From Sorangium cellulosum (lineage in GTDB: Bacteria; Myxococcota_A; Polyangia; Polyangiales; Polyangiaceae): a stretch of 64,000 bases of DNA. Positions 1 to 9,070 of this stretch are shown one piece after another (the first letter of the stretch is position 1; each line of letters begins with the position of its first letter). The DNA lies in contig NZ_CP012670.1 in the NCBI RefSeq assembly GCF_004135735.1, positions 10,620,501 through 10,684,500 of the forward strand, read 5' to 3'. The translations under genes and the position numbers were made by a program. The notes beneath the pieces were generated by a model, which was not told the origin of the DNA, did no database searches, and saw nothing but the letters and a program-made list of their open reading frames with translations.

Positions 1-156
1 CTCCGGCCTCACCCGGAGGCCCCCGAGGGAGCTCGCGGCTCGACGCGGGGGACGGACCGATGTCCCCGGGAATATGGATGGCGACCGCGCAGCCCGGATC
101 ACCCGGTATGGCCAGGCCCAACGCCGAGCCCCAGCCCACCGTTGCCTGCTGCGGTC

Positions 157-897
157 CTACGCGACGACCACCCGGCGCAACGCGAGCACCGCGAGGCCCC
201 CCACCGCGAGCGCCGCCGCGCCGCGCAAGACGCGTCGCGCCCCCGACGGGCTCGGCAGGAACGCGGCCGCGCCGAGCGCCACGAGCGGGGGCGACGTCCG
301 CTGCGGGGCCGACTGGACGGCGAGCGGCGACGCGGCGGCGTGGATCGGGTGGGCCTCGGCGAACAGGTCGATCATCGCGCGCACGAACGCGGGCAGATCC
401 TGCGGCCCGCGGCTCGATAGCCAGTTGCCGTCGCGCACCGTCTCCTCGTCGCGCCACACGCCGCCGGCATGCACGATGTCGTCGCGGATGCCAGGCCAGG
501 ACGCGAGCTGCCTGCCGCTCACGAGCTCCGCCGAGACGAGCAGCCAGGGGCCGTGACAGAGGGTCGCGATGGGCTTTCTTTGATCGTCGAAGGCGCGCAC
601 GAACCGGCGCGCCTCCTCGCTCTGCCGGAGAAGATCCGGGCTGATGAACCCCCCCGGCAGGAGCAGCGCGTCGTATACCGCCGGATCCGCCTCGTCGAGC
701 GTCCGGTCGACATGCGCCCTCTTGCCGGGCTCGTGCAGGTTCATCCCGCGGATCTTGCCCCGGCGAAGCGAGACGACCTCCACCTCCGCGCCCTCGGCGC
801 GGAGCGCCTTCATCGGCACCGTCAGCTCGAGCTGCTCGAACCCGTCCGCTGCGAGCGCTGCTATCCGCTTCCCTGCAAGCCTCTTTCGTCCAGTCAT
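157..897 (-). CDS. DJ-1/PfpI family glutamine amidotransferase-like protein with C-terminal membrane anchor
   Basis: A 246-residue protein. Residues 1-190 form a complete class I glutamine-amidotransferase-like (PfpI/DJ-1) domain: Glu21 in ADGFEQLEL, LLLPGG near residues 78-83, and the nucleophile elbow LCHGPWLL with Cys114-His115. Families with this Cys-His-Glu arrangement include stress-linked proteases and glyoxalase/deglycase-like enzymes, and the substrate cannot be read from sequence. About 55 residues are added beyond the usual family length: an Ala/Pro-rich linker and a final hydrophobic stretch (about 222-241) ending in RRVVVA, which suggests a C-terminal membrane anchor. It lies on the same strand as the SDR gene behind it, 274 bp away, so co-transcription is possible but unproven. 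The domain call is secure; the anchor is inferred. Confidence 0.9.
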   Translation of the reverse strand: MTGRKRLAGKRIAALAADGFEQLELTVPMKALRAEGAEVEVVSLRRGKIRGMNLHEPGKRAHVDRTLDEADPAVYDALLLPGGFISPDLLRQSEEARRFVRAFDDQRKPIATLCHGPWLLVSAELVSGRQLASWPGIRDDIVHAGGVWRDEETVRDGNWLSSRGPQDLPAFVRAMIDLFAEAHPIHAAASPLAVQSAPQRTSPPLVALGAAAFLPSPSGARRVLRGAAALAVGGLAVLALRRVVVA

Positions 898-1171
898 GCT
901 GACCTCACCGGTTGTGCGGCGGCGACGTGCCGGATCGGATCACCGGCGACCGGCGCGTTTCCGGGACGCCGAGGGCGCTGCCCGTCCTGTGCTCCGGACA
1001 TGGCCCTTCACGATCGTCCCTCGGCTTCCCTAGAGCCGGCGCGGCGGTCCGCAACCGAGGCGAGAGCCGATTTCTTGGAGACCACGCGCCCGGCCAGCGC
1101 GGCCGCAGGGCCCAGGTCGGCGCGTGTGTCGTTTTGCGACAGCGCGGCTCCCGGCGGGCGCGAGCGCGCGG

Positions 1172-2170
1172 TCACCGGGCGGCGAGGAGCCGCGGGCGGA
1201 GCCACAGCAGCCCCAGCATCGCCGGCGCGAGCGCGGCCAGCCCGACGACCGCCGCGCGCAGGAGCCGCTTCTTGCCCCGCGGCTTCCATCCGCCGCTCAC
1301 CGTCGTTCCCTCCACCAGCGGCGTGAACAGGTTGCCGTTCGTCGCATAGGCCGTCCGCCCGTGCTGCAGGTGCAGCCGGTCGACGGTCCGGGCGAGCAGG
1401 CGCTCGGTGAGGCCCGGCGCCAGGAAGGACAGCAGGGCGAGCTGGAGGGCCGAGCTCCCCACATAGACCTCGCGCCGCGGTGTCCGTGCCAGACGAACGA
1501 TGGCGCGCGCCACGCGTTCCGGTGGATAGACCGGGGGCATGGCCCTGGGCGCGCGTCCCGTGTAGTTGCCGGCGTGCTGGAAGAGGGGGGTGTCGATCGT
1601 CGCGGGCATGACGACGCACACGTGGATATCGCGGGCCCGCAGCACCTCGAGCTCCTGCCGGAGGCTCTGGGACAGCCCGCGAATCGCGTGCTTCGACGCG
1701 ACATAGGCGCTGACGTAGGGCTCCGAGAGCCTGGACACCATCGAGGCGACGTTGATGAGCACGCCGCTGCCCTGCCGCCGGAACTGCGCGAGCGCGGCGC
1801 GGGCGCCGTGGATGTAGCCGAACAGGTTGGTCTCGATGACGCGTCGGTAGGGCTCGGAGGGCGTCTGTTCGAACAGGCCGAAGAGCGTCACCGCCGCGTT
1901 GTTGACCCAGACGTCGATCCGGCCAAAGGCCTCGACGGTGCGCCGCGCGACCTCCATGACCAGGGCCTCGTTCGTGACGTCGGCGGGCACGACGAGCGCC
2001 TTGCCCCCTGCCTGCTCGCACTCGGCGGCGACCTCGCGCAGCGGCTGCTCCCGCCTGGCCGCCAGCGTGACCGCGGCGCCTCGCCTGGCGAACTCCAGCG
2101 CCGTCGCGCGGCCGATACCGCTCGAGGCGCCCGTGATCACGACGACCGTATCCCGGAATCTTTCGCGCAT
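1172..2170 (-). CDS. Short-chain dehydrogenase/reductase with C-terminal hydrophobic extension
   Basis: A 332-residue classical SDR. The Rossmann cofactor motif TGASSGIG is at residues 13-20 and NNAA at 90-93. The catalytic residues are Ser143, Tyr156 and Lys160 (YVASK). AARR just after the second strand suggests NADP preference (inference). About 80 residues past the catalytic core form a tail with two hydrophobic stretches, near 240-260 and 312-327, a layout common in membrane-associated SDRs of lipid or sterol metabolism. The substrate is unknown. The start is the first ATG of the frame and gives a canonical N-terminus. Confidence 0.9.
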   Translation of the reverse strand: MRERFRDTVVVITGASSGIGRATALEFARRGAAVTLAARREQPLREVAAECEQAGGKALVVPADVTNEALVMEVARRTVEAFGRIDVWVNNAAVTLFGLFEQTPSEPYRRVIETNLFGYIHGARAALAQFRRQGSGVLINVASMVSRLSEPYVSAYVASKHAIRGLSQSLRQELEVLRARDIHVCVVMPATIDTPLFQHAGNYTGRAPRAMPPVYPPERVARAIVRLARTPRREVYVGSSALQLALLSFLAPGLTERLLARTVDRLHLQHGRTAYATNGNLFTPLVEGTTVSGGWKPRGKKRLLRAAVVGLAALAPAMLGLLWLRPRLLAAR

Positions 2171-2479
2171 GCGTCACCCCCTCTTCTGCGTCGCGCGTCC
2201 TGCGCCGCGCGGCGGACGGCCGGGCGCGACGGATGCGTGCTCCGCGCTCACAGGCCGTGATGACCTCATGCAAGGGGCGGGCAACGGCGCTCGATCGGGC
2301 GTGCCCCGATGCAGCGTTCCGGCCCTGTCTCGATTCCGAGGGCCGAGGTCAGCCCCCAGCATGTCGAGCGCGGGACGCGACGCCGGGCCTCGCTGGGGCG
2401 GCCCGCGTGCGCAGGGCGCGTCCTCAACGCCGGCGGCTCGGCACGAGCCGCGAACGCAGACGACGTGGGAGACACATCA
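2171..2479. other. Intergenic region between divergent genes
   Basis: 309 bp separate the starts of the SDR (minus) and the Gly/Pro/Thr-rich lipoprotein (plus), so both promoters should lie here. I see no strong palindrome or convincing -35/-10 pair. Frames open through it on both strands have the composition of non-coding high-GC DNA. Confidence 0.5.
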
Positions 2480-2956
2480 ATGCGAAGCATGTTGCTGGTA
2501 GTCGTGGCCGCGTTGCCGCTCATGGCGGCCTGTGGGGGCAGCCGGGGCGGCGAACGTACGGGCGCGCCGGGCGCCGGGCAGACGGGCGGCGAGACAGGCG
2601 CACCTGAGGGTGCCCCCGAGGGAGAAACGCCGGGCACGGGCGAGACGCCAGGAGGGGAGACGGGCGCGCCGGAGGGCGAAATGGGTCCCCAGGGCGGCGC
2701 AGGCACGCGCGGCGGCACCCACGAGTGGGGCAGCCCGGGCGGGACCGGCACCCCCGGGAGCGGCACCACGAGGCCGGGCGGCACCCCCGGGACCGGCACG
2801 CCGGGCGGCACCACGACGCCGGGCGGGACCGGCACCCCCGGGAGCGGCACCACGACGCCGGGGGGCTCCACGAGGCCGGGCGGAGGCACCCAGGGTGGAG
2901 GCACCCAAGGTGGAGGCACCCAGGGCAGCGAGACCGGTCCGCAGGGCGGCGGCTAG
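2480..2956 (+). CDS. Lipoprotein with low-complexity Gly/Thr/Pro repeat tail
   Basis: A 158-residue predicted lipoprotein. ATG 2480 is chosen because a GGGAG ribosome site lies 8 nt upstream and the next residues form a signal peptide with a lipobox (ALPLMAAC, Cys about residue 15). A longer reading from upstream lacks both. The mature part is almost entirely Gly, Thr, Pro, Glu and Gln in short repeats (GTGTPGG units, then GGGTQ units encoded by a 15-bp DNA repeat around 2880-2930). No folded domain is recognisable, so it is probably a flexible surface or periplasmic linker-type protein. Function unknown. Confidence 0.7.
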   Translation: MRSMLLVVVAALPLMAACGGSRGGERTGAPGAGQTGGETGAPEGAPEGETPGTGETPGGETGAPEGEMGPQGGAGTRGGTHEWGSPGGTGTPGSGTTRPGGTPGTGTPGGTTTPGGTGTPGSGTTTPGGSTRPGGGTQGGGTQGGGTQGSETGPQGGG

Positions 2957-3000
2957 AGCGACCAGCGGGGTAACCCCGCCTGCAGAGCAGAATTCCGGTC

Positions 3001-3052
3001 CGCCAAGGTGCCAGGGACGCCAGGAGCAGCAACCTGGCCTGGCACCTTGGCG
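3001..3052. repeat. Perfect 15-bp inverted repeat (REP-like palindrome)
   Basis: CGCCAAGGTGCCAGG (3001-3015) is exactly inverted at 3038-3052 around a 22-nt loop. It lies between the lipoprotein stop (2956) and the purA stop (3265) and could act as a bidirectional hairpin, but there is no T-run. A related half-element containing GCCAGGGACGCCAAG followed by GATTGATT occurs at 32585-32612, which suggests an interspersed palindromic repeat. The rest of this 308-bp gap shows nothing recognisable. Confidence 0.7.
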
Positions 3053-3264
3053 ATTCATTGTTCGCGCGGGAGATCGGATGGCTCGTTCTTCGTGGGCGGC
3101 GCCGGGCCAGGCGAGGCGCGCCGAACGACGCGCTCGACTCGGAGCACATCGCTTGAGCCAGCGCCCCCGCCCGCGCGTCTCCGACGGCGCGCGGACGGGG
3201 CGGCGGAGGGCCCTCGCATCGGCCCGCGGAGCCGGCGTCCGCCCCCCCGTCACGCGAAACGCCG

Positions 3265-4548
3265 TCAGGCGAACGCGTTGCGCCGCACGATAGTCGCGTC
3301 CCGGTCCGCGCCGACCGACACCACGTCGACCGGCACGCCGGTCTCCTTCTCGACCATCTCGACGTACTGCCGCGCGGCCGCGGGCAGCTCGCTCATCGAG
3401 CGGGCGGCGTCGAGCGGCTCGCTCCACTCGGCCACCGGCTCGAGCACCGGCTTGGCCGTCGCGAGCTCGTCGATCGGGAACTCGCGCGTCCGCCCCGAGG
3501 GCGTGTCGTAGGCGACGCACACCTTGAGCTCCGGCATGCCCGTGAGCACGTCGAGCTTGGTGAGCGCGATCCCGTCGAGGCCGTTCACCCGCGCCGCGTA
3601 GCGCAGCGCCGGCAGGTCCAGCCAGCCGGTCCGCCGCGGGCGGCCGGTCACCGAGCCGAACTCGCCGCCGACCGTCCGCAGCCGCTCGCCGAGCGGGCCG
3701 CCGAGCTCGGTCGGGAACGGGCCCTCGCCCACGCGCGTGCAGTACGCCTTGGCGAGGCCGAGCACGCGGCGGATGCGCGTCGGGCCGACCCCGGCCCCCA
3801 CGCACGCGCCGCCCGCGATCGCCGACGACGAGGTGACGAACGGGAACGTGCCGTGATCGATGTCGAGCAGCGTCCCCTGGGCCCCCTCCAGCAGCACGCG
3901 CTCGCCGCGGCGCAGCGCGCCGTCGATGAGCTGCGACGTGTCGGCCAGCATCGGCGTGATGCGCTTCGCGAGCGGCGCGAGCTCGTCGAGGATCGCGTCG
4001 AGCGCCGGGGGCTCGCCGCCGAGCGCGCGCAGCGTCGGCGTCCACGCCTCGAGCGAGCGCGCGACGAGCGCCGCGAGCCGCTTCATGTCGCGCAGATCGC
4101 CGAGCCGCGCCCCGCGCCGCGACGCCTTGTCCTCGTAGCACGGGCCGATGCCGCGCTTCGTCGTCCCGAGCCGGACGCCGTCGGCCGCCGCCGCCTCGCG
4201 CAGCGTGTCGACCAGCGGGTGGAACGGCAGGATGAGGTGCGCCCGATCCGAGACGAACAGCCGCCCCTCGGTCGAGCACCCCCGCGCCTCCACCGCGTCG
4301 ATCTCGGAGACCAGCACCCCTGGATCGACCACCATTCCCTGCGCCATCACGCAGCGGGCGTTCGAGCGGAGGATGCCGCTCGGGATCAGCCGCACGATGA
4401 GCTTCTCGTTGCCCACCACCAGCGTGTGGCCGGCGTTGGGCCCGCCGGCATAGCGCACCACGAGGTCAGCGCTCTCCGTGTAGAGGTCGACGACTTTTCC
4501 CTTGCCCTCGTCGCCCCACTGCGCGCCGACGATCACGATCGCGGTCAT
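3265..4548 (-). CDS. purA: Adenylosuccinate synthetase
   Basis: A 427-residue full-length PurA. It makes adenylosuccinate from IMP, aspartate and GTP, the first committed step from IMP to AMP, in the cytoplasm. The N-terminal GTP/IMP motif is QWGDEGKGK (Asp13 is the catalytic base). Also present are NAGHT, the IMP-binding TTKRGIGPCYEDK segment, EGAQGTLLDIDHGTFP, and the C-terminal aspartate loop region with KTD-like spacing (ALTKLDVL). GGAGGAG stands 7-8 nt before the ATG, a strong ribosome site. It follows hisZ on the same strand with a 112-bp gap, a gene order seen in many bacteria. Confidence 0.97.
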   Translation of the reverse strand: MTAIVIVGAQWGDEGKGKVVDLYTESADLVVRYAGGPNAGHTLVVGNEKLIVRLIPSGILRSNARCVMAQGMVVDPGVLVSEIDAVEARGCSTEGRLFVSDRAHLILPFHPLVDTLREAAAADGVRLGTTKRGIGPCYEDKASRRGARLGDLRDMKRLAALVARSLEAWTPTLRALGGEPPALDAILDELAPLAKRITPMLADTSQLIDGALRRGERVLLEGAQGTLLDIDHGTFPFVTSSSAIAGGACVGAGVGPTRIRRVLGLAKAYCTRVGEGPFPTELGGPLGERLRTVGGEFGSVTGRPRRTGWLDLPALRYAARVNGLDGIALTKLDVLTGMPELKVCVAYDTPSGRTREFPIDELATAKPVLEPVAEWSEPLDAARSMSELPAAARQYVEMVEKETGVPVDVVSVGADRDATIVRRNAFA

Positions 4549-4660
4549 TCCGAAGCTCCTCCCGGGTCGCCTGGCCCAGCCTGTGCTCGCTCGTCAGGCC
4601 GAGCGGCTCCGTCCAGGTCCACGTTCGCCTTTACCCCAGGCTGGCGTGCCGAGCGAGCGT

Positions 4661-6085
4661 CTACTTGTCACCGGGATGTGCGGTCGTCGTCTTCAGCACG
4701 ATCGCCTGGGCCACGGCGGCGTCGTCGAGGCCTCCTGGCACAGCGCTCGCAACGCCCCCGCCCGCCCCGCCCCCCGGCGCCGAGAGCACGAGCCCTCCGT
4801 CCTGCTCGCGCAGGAGGTGCGAGAACCGCCACGCCAGGGCGTACCCCTCCGGATCCTCGTCCGGCGGGTGCGCGACGGCCGGCACGCCGCGCGCCCGCAG
4901 CGCCGCCGCGAGCCGCTCGGCCCGCTCCGGCCGCACCGCCACGAGCACCCGCGGCGCGGGCTCGTCCGCGGCGCCGGCGACCTCGCGCGCCCAGGCCACC
5001 GCGTCCAGGTTCAGCGCGAAGCCGACGGCCGGCATCGGCAGGCCGAAGCGGGAGAGCAGATCGTCGTAACGCCCGCCCGCCGCGATCGGCTCCCCGGGGC
5101 CGTCGGCGAGCACGTGGAAGATGGCGCCCGTGTAGTAGGCGAGCCCACGCAGCTCGCCGAGGTCGACCCGGAGCGCCGGGCCGAGCTCGGGGCTCGTCCT
5201 CGCCGCGTCCCAGAGCGCGCGCAGCTCCGCGAGCGGCGCCTCGGCGGGCGTGCCGTCGAGGAGGCGGGCCGCCCGGTCGAACACCGCGGCGCCGTCGGGG
5301 TCGGCCTCGCCGCCGCCCGCGAGGTCCGGGAGCGCGGCGATCGCGGCCACGATGCGGCGCGGGACGTCGGCCGCCCGCGGGCTCGCGAGCACCGCGGCGA
5401 GGCGGGACGTGTCCTTCTGCTCGAGCACCTCGCAGAGCTCCGCGGCGAGGCCCGCCGGGACGGCATCGAGCAGCGCGCGGGCGATCATCGCGTGCCCGAG
5501 GTCGACCACGTACCGGTCGAGGCCGGCCTCGCGCACCGAGGAGGCCGCGAGCCGGAGCATCTCCAGGTCGCCGCCGAGCGTGCTCACGCCGTACAGCTCG
5601 ACGCCCGCCTGCGGGATCTGCCGGTGGCGCCGCGCCCGCCCCTGGCGCCGCCGGAGGACGGTGCCCTCGTAACAGAGGCGGATCGGCCGGGGCGCGTCGG
5701 CGAGCCGCGTCGCCACGAGCCGCGCGATCTGCGGGGTCATGTCGGGGCGCAGCGCCGCCACCTCGCCCGACTCGGGCTCGATGAAGCGCAGCACGTCCGC
5801 GGCGTCCAGCGTGCCGAGCCCGCGCTCGAGCACCTCGGCGAACTCGAACGCCGGCAGCGCGACCGGCTGGTAGCCGTGCAGGACGAAGTGGTCGAGCACC
5901 CGCTTGCCGAGCGCGCGCCGGCGCCGCGCCTCCTCCGGGAGGAGATCGCGCATGCCCGCGGGCAGCGGGTGCGCGAGCGCGCGCGGGGGCGCGGAGACGG
6001 ACGGCGCGGGCCGGTCCACTTCCGGCATCGGAACAAGGCGGTCTCCCCCTCGGGGGGCTTCCCATCGCGGAGCGTCGCTGGACAT
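4661..6085 (-). CDS. hisZ: ATP phosphoribosyltransferase regulatory subunit (HisZ, histidyl-tRNA synthetase paralogue)
   Basis: A 474-residue class II aminoacyl-tRNA-synthetase-like protein. It has PAGMRDLLPEEA (HisS/HisZ start motif), LRPDMTPQIARLVATR, LCYEGTVLR (motif 2 region), QAGVELYG and GGRYDDLLSRFG. HisZ activates the short form of HisG in the first step of histidine synthesis and does not charge tRNA. HisZ rather than HisS is favoured by the RRHRQIPQAGVELYG segment and by a short, degenerate C-terminal domain instead of a full anticodon-binding domain. It is longer than typical HisZ (about 390 aa) because of a Pro-rich N-terminus and that tail. No hisG is visible in the window. It precedes purA and is divergent from the sigma-factor gene. 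Confidence 0.88.
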   Translation of the reverse strand: MSSDAPRWEAPRGGDRLVPMPEVDRPAPSVSAPPRALAHPLPAGMRDLLPEEARRRRALGKRVLDHFVLHGYQPVALPAFEFAEVLERGLGTLDAADVLRFIEPESGEVAALRPDMTPQIARLVATRLADAPRPIRLCYEGTVLRRRQGRARRHRQIPQAGVELYGVSTLGGDLEMLRLAASSVREAGLDRYVVDLGHAMIARALLDAVPAGLAAELCEVLEQKDTSRLAAVLASPRAADVPRRIVAAIAALPDLAGGGEADPDGAAVFDRAARLLDGTPAEAPLAELRALWDAARTSPELGPALRVDLGELRGLAYYTGAIFHVLADGPGEPIAAGGRYDDLLSRFGLPMPAVGFALNLDAVAWAREVAGAADEPAPRVLVAVRPERAERLAAALRARGVPAVAHPPDEDPEGYALAWRFSHLLREQDGGLVLSAPGGGAGGGVASAVPGGLDDAAVAQAIVLKTTTAHPGDK

Positions 6086-6231
6086 GATGGCCGCTTATAC
6101 CGGCTGAGCACCCTGTGCGCACGTGGCGCGCACGTCCGTTGAGCTTGCCGTGGCAAGCCGTTTGCTGATCGGAGCGCACCACCGGGCCGTGGGCCGGATG
6201 CGCACGCGGCGCCCTCGACGGAGAATGGTTC

Positions 6232-6951
6232 ATGGCTCTGACCGCCGTTCCGACCGATGTTCCGAGCCCCAGCAAGAGGCCCGATGCCCCCGCGCCGCAG
6301 CGCGGTCTCACCCGGCCCGGCGCGGTCTCCGCGCGCCCGGCGTGCCGCGCCGCGAGCGGGAGCCCCCTCGCCGAGGTGATCTGCAGGGCCAAGGACGGCG
6401 ACCGGGAGTCGCTCGACGAGCTCACGCGGCTCATCCGTCCGCACGTGGAGCGGCAGCTCGCGCGCTACCCGGTGTCCGACGAGGACCGGCTCGACCTGGT
6501 CCAGTCGACCCTGCTGCAGGTGGTGCGGACGATCCGCTCGTTCCGGGGCGACTCGAGCTTCACCACGTGGCTCTTCCGGGTGACGGCGAACGAGGCGCTG
6601 ATGCTGATGCGGTCGCAGCGAAGGCAGCGCGCCCGCATCGTCGAGGGGCTCGATTTCGAGGAGCTCGGCCTCCTGCCGACGATGCGCAGCACCACCGGCG
6701 AGGACGACGCCGCGTCGGCGGCGGAGCGGGAGGCGTACGTCCGCGAGGCGCTGTGCGAGCTGCCGGACGACTACCGCGACGTGGTGCTGGCGCACTACCA
6801 CGAGGACCTCGGCCTCCAGGAGATCGCGCAGAAGCTCGCCGTGAGCGAGAGCGCGGTGCGCTCGCGGCTGCACCGGGCGCGCGTGCGCCTGCGCGCGATC
6901 CTCAACGCGACCGCGTTCGGGCGCGAGATCGCGGAGGGCGTCGCGGCCTGA
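6232..6951 (+). CDS. RNA polymerase sigma factor, ECF-like sigma-70 family
   Basis: A 239-residue sigma factor. After about 50 disordered residues, region 2 (about 60-130) carries RLDLVQSTLLQVVRTI and SFTTWLFRVTANEALMLMR. Region 4 (about 175-228) has LPDDYRDVVLAHYHEDLGLQEIA and a helix-turn-helix ending SESAVRSRLHRARVRLRAIL. These are the region 2/4 signatures of ECF sigma factors. No anti-sigma gene is adjacent: downstream is a repeat and a convergent HAD gene. GGAG lies 8 nt before the ATG. The 146-bp gap to hisZ must hold both promoters. Confidence 0.93.
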   Translation: MALTAVPTDVPSPSKRPDAPAPQRGLTRPGAVSARPACRAASGSPLAEVICRAKDGDRESLDELTRLIRPHVERQLARYPVSDEDRLDLVQSTLLQVVRTIRSFRGDSSFTTWLFRVTANEALMLMRSQRRQRARIVEGLDFEELGLLPTMRSTTGEDDAASAAEREAYVREALCELPDDYRDVVLAHYHEDLGLQEIAQKLAVSESAVRSRLHRARVRLRAILNATAFGREIAEGVAA

Positions 6952-6991
6952 GGCGCGCGGAGCGCGCCTGGCGGGGCGTGGCGCGCGCCTG

Positions 6992-7058
6992 GCGGAGCGT
7001 GGCGCGCGGCCCGCGGCTAGCGGAGCGTGGCGCGCGGCCCGCGGCTAGCGGAGCGTGG
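6992..7058. repeat. 28-bp tandem repeat overlapping a gene end
   Basis: The unit beginning GCGGAGCGTGGCGCGCGGCC occurs at 6992 and 7020, with a partial third copy at 7048 that lies inside the last codons of the HAD phosphatase. Shorter degenerate relatives (GGCGGGGCGTGGCGCGC) precede it from about 6966. The array fills the gap between two convergent genes. Confidence 0.75.
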
Positions 7059-7743
7059 AGAGCCGGGTCGTCGCCTCGCGCCAGCGACGGAGGACGTCCC
7101 AGAGCTCGCTCAGGCTGTGGAGGAGCACGTCGGGCCGCGCGCTGAGCAGCGCCTGCTCCTGGGCGATGCCGCCGAGGACGCCGATCGAGCGCGCGCCGGC
7201 GCGGCGCGCGCACTCGATGTCCTGGGGGCCGTCGCCGACCATCACCATCCGGTCCGGCTGGACGTGGAGGCGCTGCGCGAGGCGGAGCAGCGGCTCGGGC
7301 GCCGGCTTCTTCTCGACGAGGTCGTCGCCCGCGATCACGGCGCGGAAGCGCGCGCGGACCCCGAGCCCGGCGAGCACCGCCTCGGTCGCCGAGCGCGACT
7401 TGTTCGTGCAGATGCAGAGCGACAGATCGGTGAGCTCGGAGAGCTTCTCGATGGTCTCCTGCGCGCCCGGCATCCAGCGGGTGAAGTCGAGGGGGTGCTC
7501 CAGGTAGTAGGCGAGGTAGCGCTGGAGCAGCTCCTCGACGGCCGCGGACGACTCCGGGAGCCTGGCCGCCCGTGCGCACAACGTGCGCGCGCCGTCGCCC
7601 ACGTACCGGGCGATCACCTGCCCTGGCAACGGCAGGCGCCCCGTGGCCTCGAGCGCGTGGTTCATCGCCGCCACGATGTCGCCCCGGCTGTCGATCAGCG
7701 TGCCGTCGAGATCGAACGCGACCGCTGTAGGAGAGAGCATCAC
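7045..7743 (-). CDS. HAD-family hydrolase, phosphoglycolate-phosphatase-like
   Basis: A 232-residue HAD subfamily IA hydrolase. Motif I is VAFDLDGTLIDS with the nucleophile and acid Asp pair, followed by a helical cap domain. Motif II is CTNKS and motif III a Lys in LVEKKPAPEPLL. Motif IV is MVGDGPQDIECARRAG. This arrangement fits phosphoglycolate phosphatase (gph) and pyrophosphatase-like members; the substrate is not determined by sequence. The stop codon sits inside a 28-bp tandem repeat, so the final residues (TLR) derive from repeat sequence. Confidence 0.9.
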   Translation of the reverse strand: MMLSPTAVAFDLDGTLIDSRGDIVAAMNHALEATGRLPLPGQVIARYVGDGARTLCARAARLPESSAAVEELLQRYLAYYLEHPLDFTRWMPGAQETIEKLSELTDLSLCICTNKSRSATEAVLAGLGVRARFRAVIAGDDLVEKKPAPEPLLRLAQRLHVQPDRMVMVGDGPQDIECARRAGARSIGVLGGIAQEQALLSARPDVLLHSLSELWDVLRRWREATTRLSTLR

Positions 7744-8499
7744 GGCGGATCGTACGCCGGCACCCCGGGTAGTGGAAGGTGCGGCGTGCGCTGGATCCGC
7801 GCATTCCTGGGGTTGACACGTCCGCGCGCACGCCGCCGCGCGGGTCCCGCCGCTCCGTCCGTGCGTTCAGCGAGCGCGTTCCGCCCGCCTGTTCAGCCCG
7901 TGTGTACAAGCCCCGACGCGATCCCGGCCGCTTCGACGTCGCGCGCGATCCCGGCCCGCCCCCTCGATGCGCCCGTGCTCGAGGACACGGGGGGCCGACA
8001 CGCTGAGGAATCCCGGCGTGATCGTCGCGGTGCTGTCCGACTCGTCCGAGGCTTGCTCGGCCGACGAGCTCGGGCCGCGGGCACCCGCGGCGATCCGGCG
8101 CGAGCCCGGCCGGTGGACGAGCCGGCCCGGGAGGTGGAAAACGGGACGGCTTGCCGGACGCGCCGCTCCCTTGTCGTGGCCCGCGGAGGAGCGTCGTGTT
8201 ACGGTCCCCGTGGAATGAGCGCCTGCCTGCACCTCGTCGCATCGCGTTCGTGGCCTAGCCGCGGCGCGCGTAGCGCGCTCATTTCCCTGCGAACCCGGCT
8301 CCTCTGCCCGAGGTCGCCCGCACGCTCGTAGGGGAGCGGCCTTCCGGCGCCTTTCGCTGGCCGCTCCCGGGATGAAGCGGGCTGGCGTCGAGGGGGCCTG
8401 CGCGGGCGACCTGGACAAGCACTCGCGCCGGCCAGCTCACCCGGCGCGGACCTTCGGCCGAGCCCGGATCGAGTCGACGACACAAGGAGATCCCAGCTC
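7744..8499. other. Long intergenic region (756 bp)
   Basis: No gene is convincing here. Open frames exist on both strands, but their Arg/Ala/Pro-heavy products match no family and overlap one another. The promoter of the HAD gene (7743, minus) should lie at the left and that of the Rnk-like gene (8500, plus) at the right. AAGGAG sits 10 nt before the latter. Confidence 0.5.
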
Positions 8500-8922
8500 A
8501 TGGCACCTCACTCGAACCCCATTGTCCTCACCGAATTTGATCGCGATCGGCTCGTGCGGCTGATCGAAGCGATGCGCGAGCGGCCCGGGGGAGACACCCC
8601 GAACCTGGAGGAGCTCGAGATCGAGATCGAGCGCGCGGACGTCGTGAAGCCGGGGGACATCCCGCCGAACGTGATCACCATGAATTCCAAGGTCGAGCTC
8701 GTCGACCTCGACACGCAGGAGCAGCTCTGCATGACCGTGGTGTTCCCCGGGGCCGCCGACGTGAAGAGCGGCCGGATCTCGGTGCTCGCGCCGATGGGGC
8801 TCGCGCTGCTCGGCTGTCGCGAGACCGAGGAGGTGGAGTGGCCCACGCCGAGCCGCACGCGACGCCTCCGGATCCAGCGCATCGTCTACCAGCCCGAGGC
8901 GTCGGGTCGCTTCGACATTTGA
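8500..8922 (+). CDS. Nucleoside diphosphate kinase regulator / Rnk-type GreA-C domain protein
   Basis: A 140-residue protein matching the Rnk family. A short N-terminal helical segment (LTEFDRDRLVRLIEAM) is followed by the GreA/GreB C-terminal fold: VITMNSKVELVDLD, then MTVVFPGAADVKSGRISVLAPMGLALLG. Such proteins bind RNA polymerase at the secondary channel region but lack the Gre coiled-coil catalytic tip. It is monocistronic. The C-terminus (TPSRTRRLRIQRIVYQPEASG) is the normal family end. Confidence 0.9.
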   Translation: MAPHSNPIVLTEFDRDRLVRLIEAMRERPGGDTPNLEELEIEIERADVVKPGDIPPNVITMNSKVELVDLDTQEQLCMTVVFPGAADVKSGRISVLAPMGLALLGCRETEEVEWPTPSRTRRLRIQRIVYQPEASGRFDI

Positions 8923-9070
8923 GCCCGGTCTGGTCGCTGAACACGGCGGGGCCCACGCCGTACCCCCCTGGACGCCCGTCCGTGAGCGGCGGGGCCCGCG
9001 CCTGGCGCTGCACCCACCCTCGGCCGCCTGGCTCGGTCCGGTTTTGTTCGGCGCTCCAAGCTGCTCGAGC

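Noticed and set aside
1..156. Left edge: short inverted repeat CTCCGG...CCGGAG at 1-18 considered as terminator
   Set aside because: Six-base arms, no T-run, and no gene context before the window; too weak to call.
4661..6085. Considered histidyl-tRNA synthetase (HisS)
   Set aside because: The C-terminal domain is too short and degenerate for an anticodon-binding domain, and the motif 2 neighbourhood fits HisZ better.
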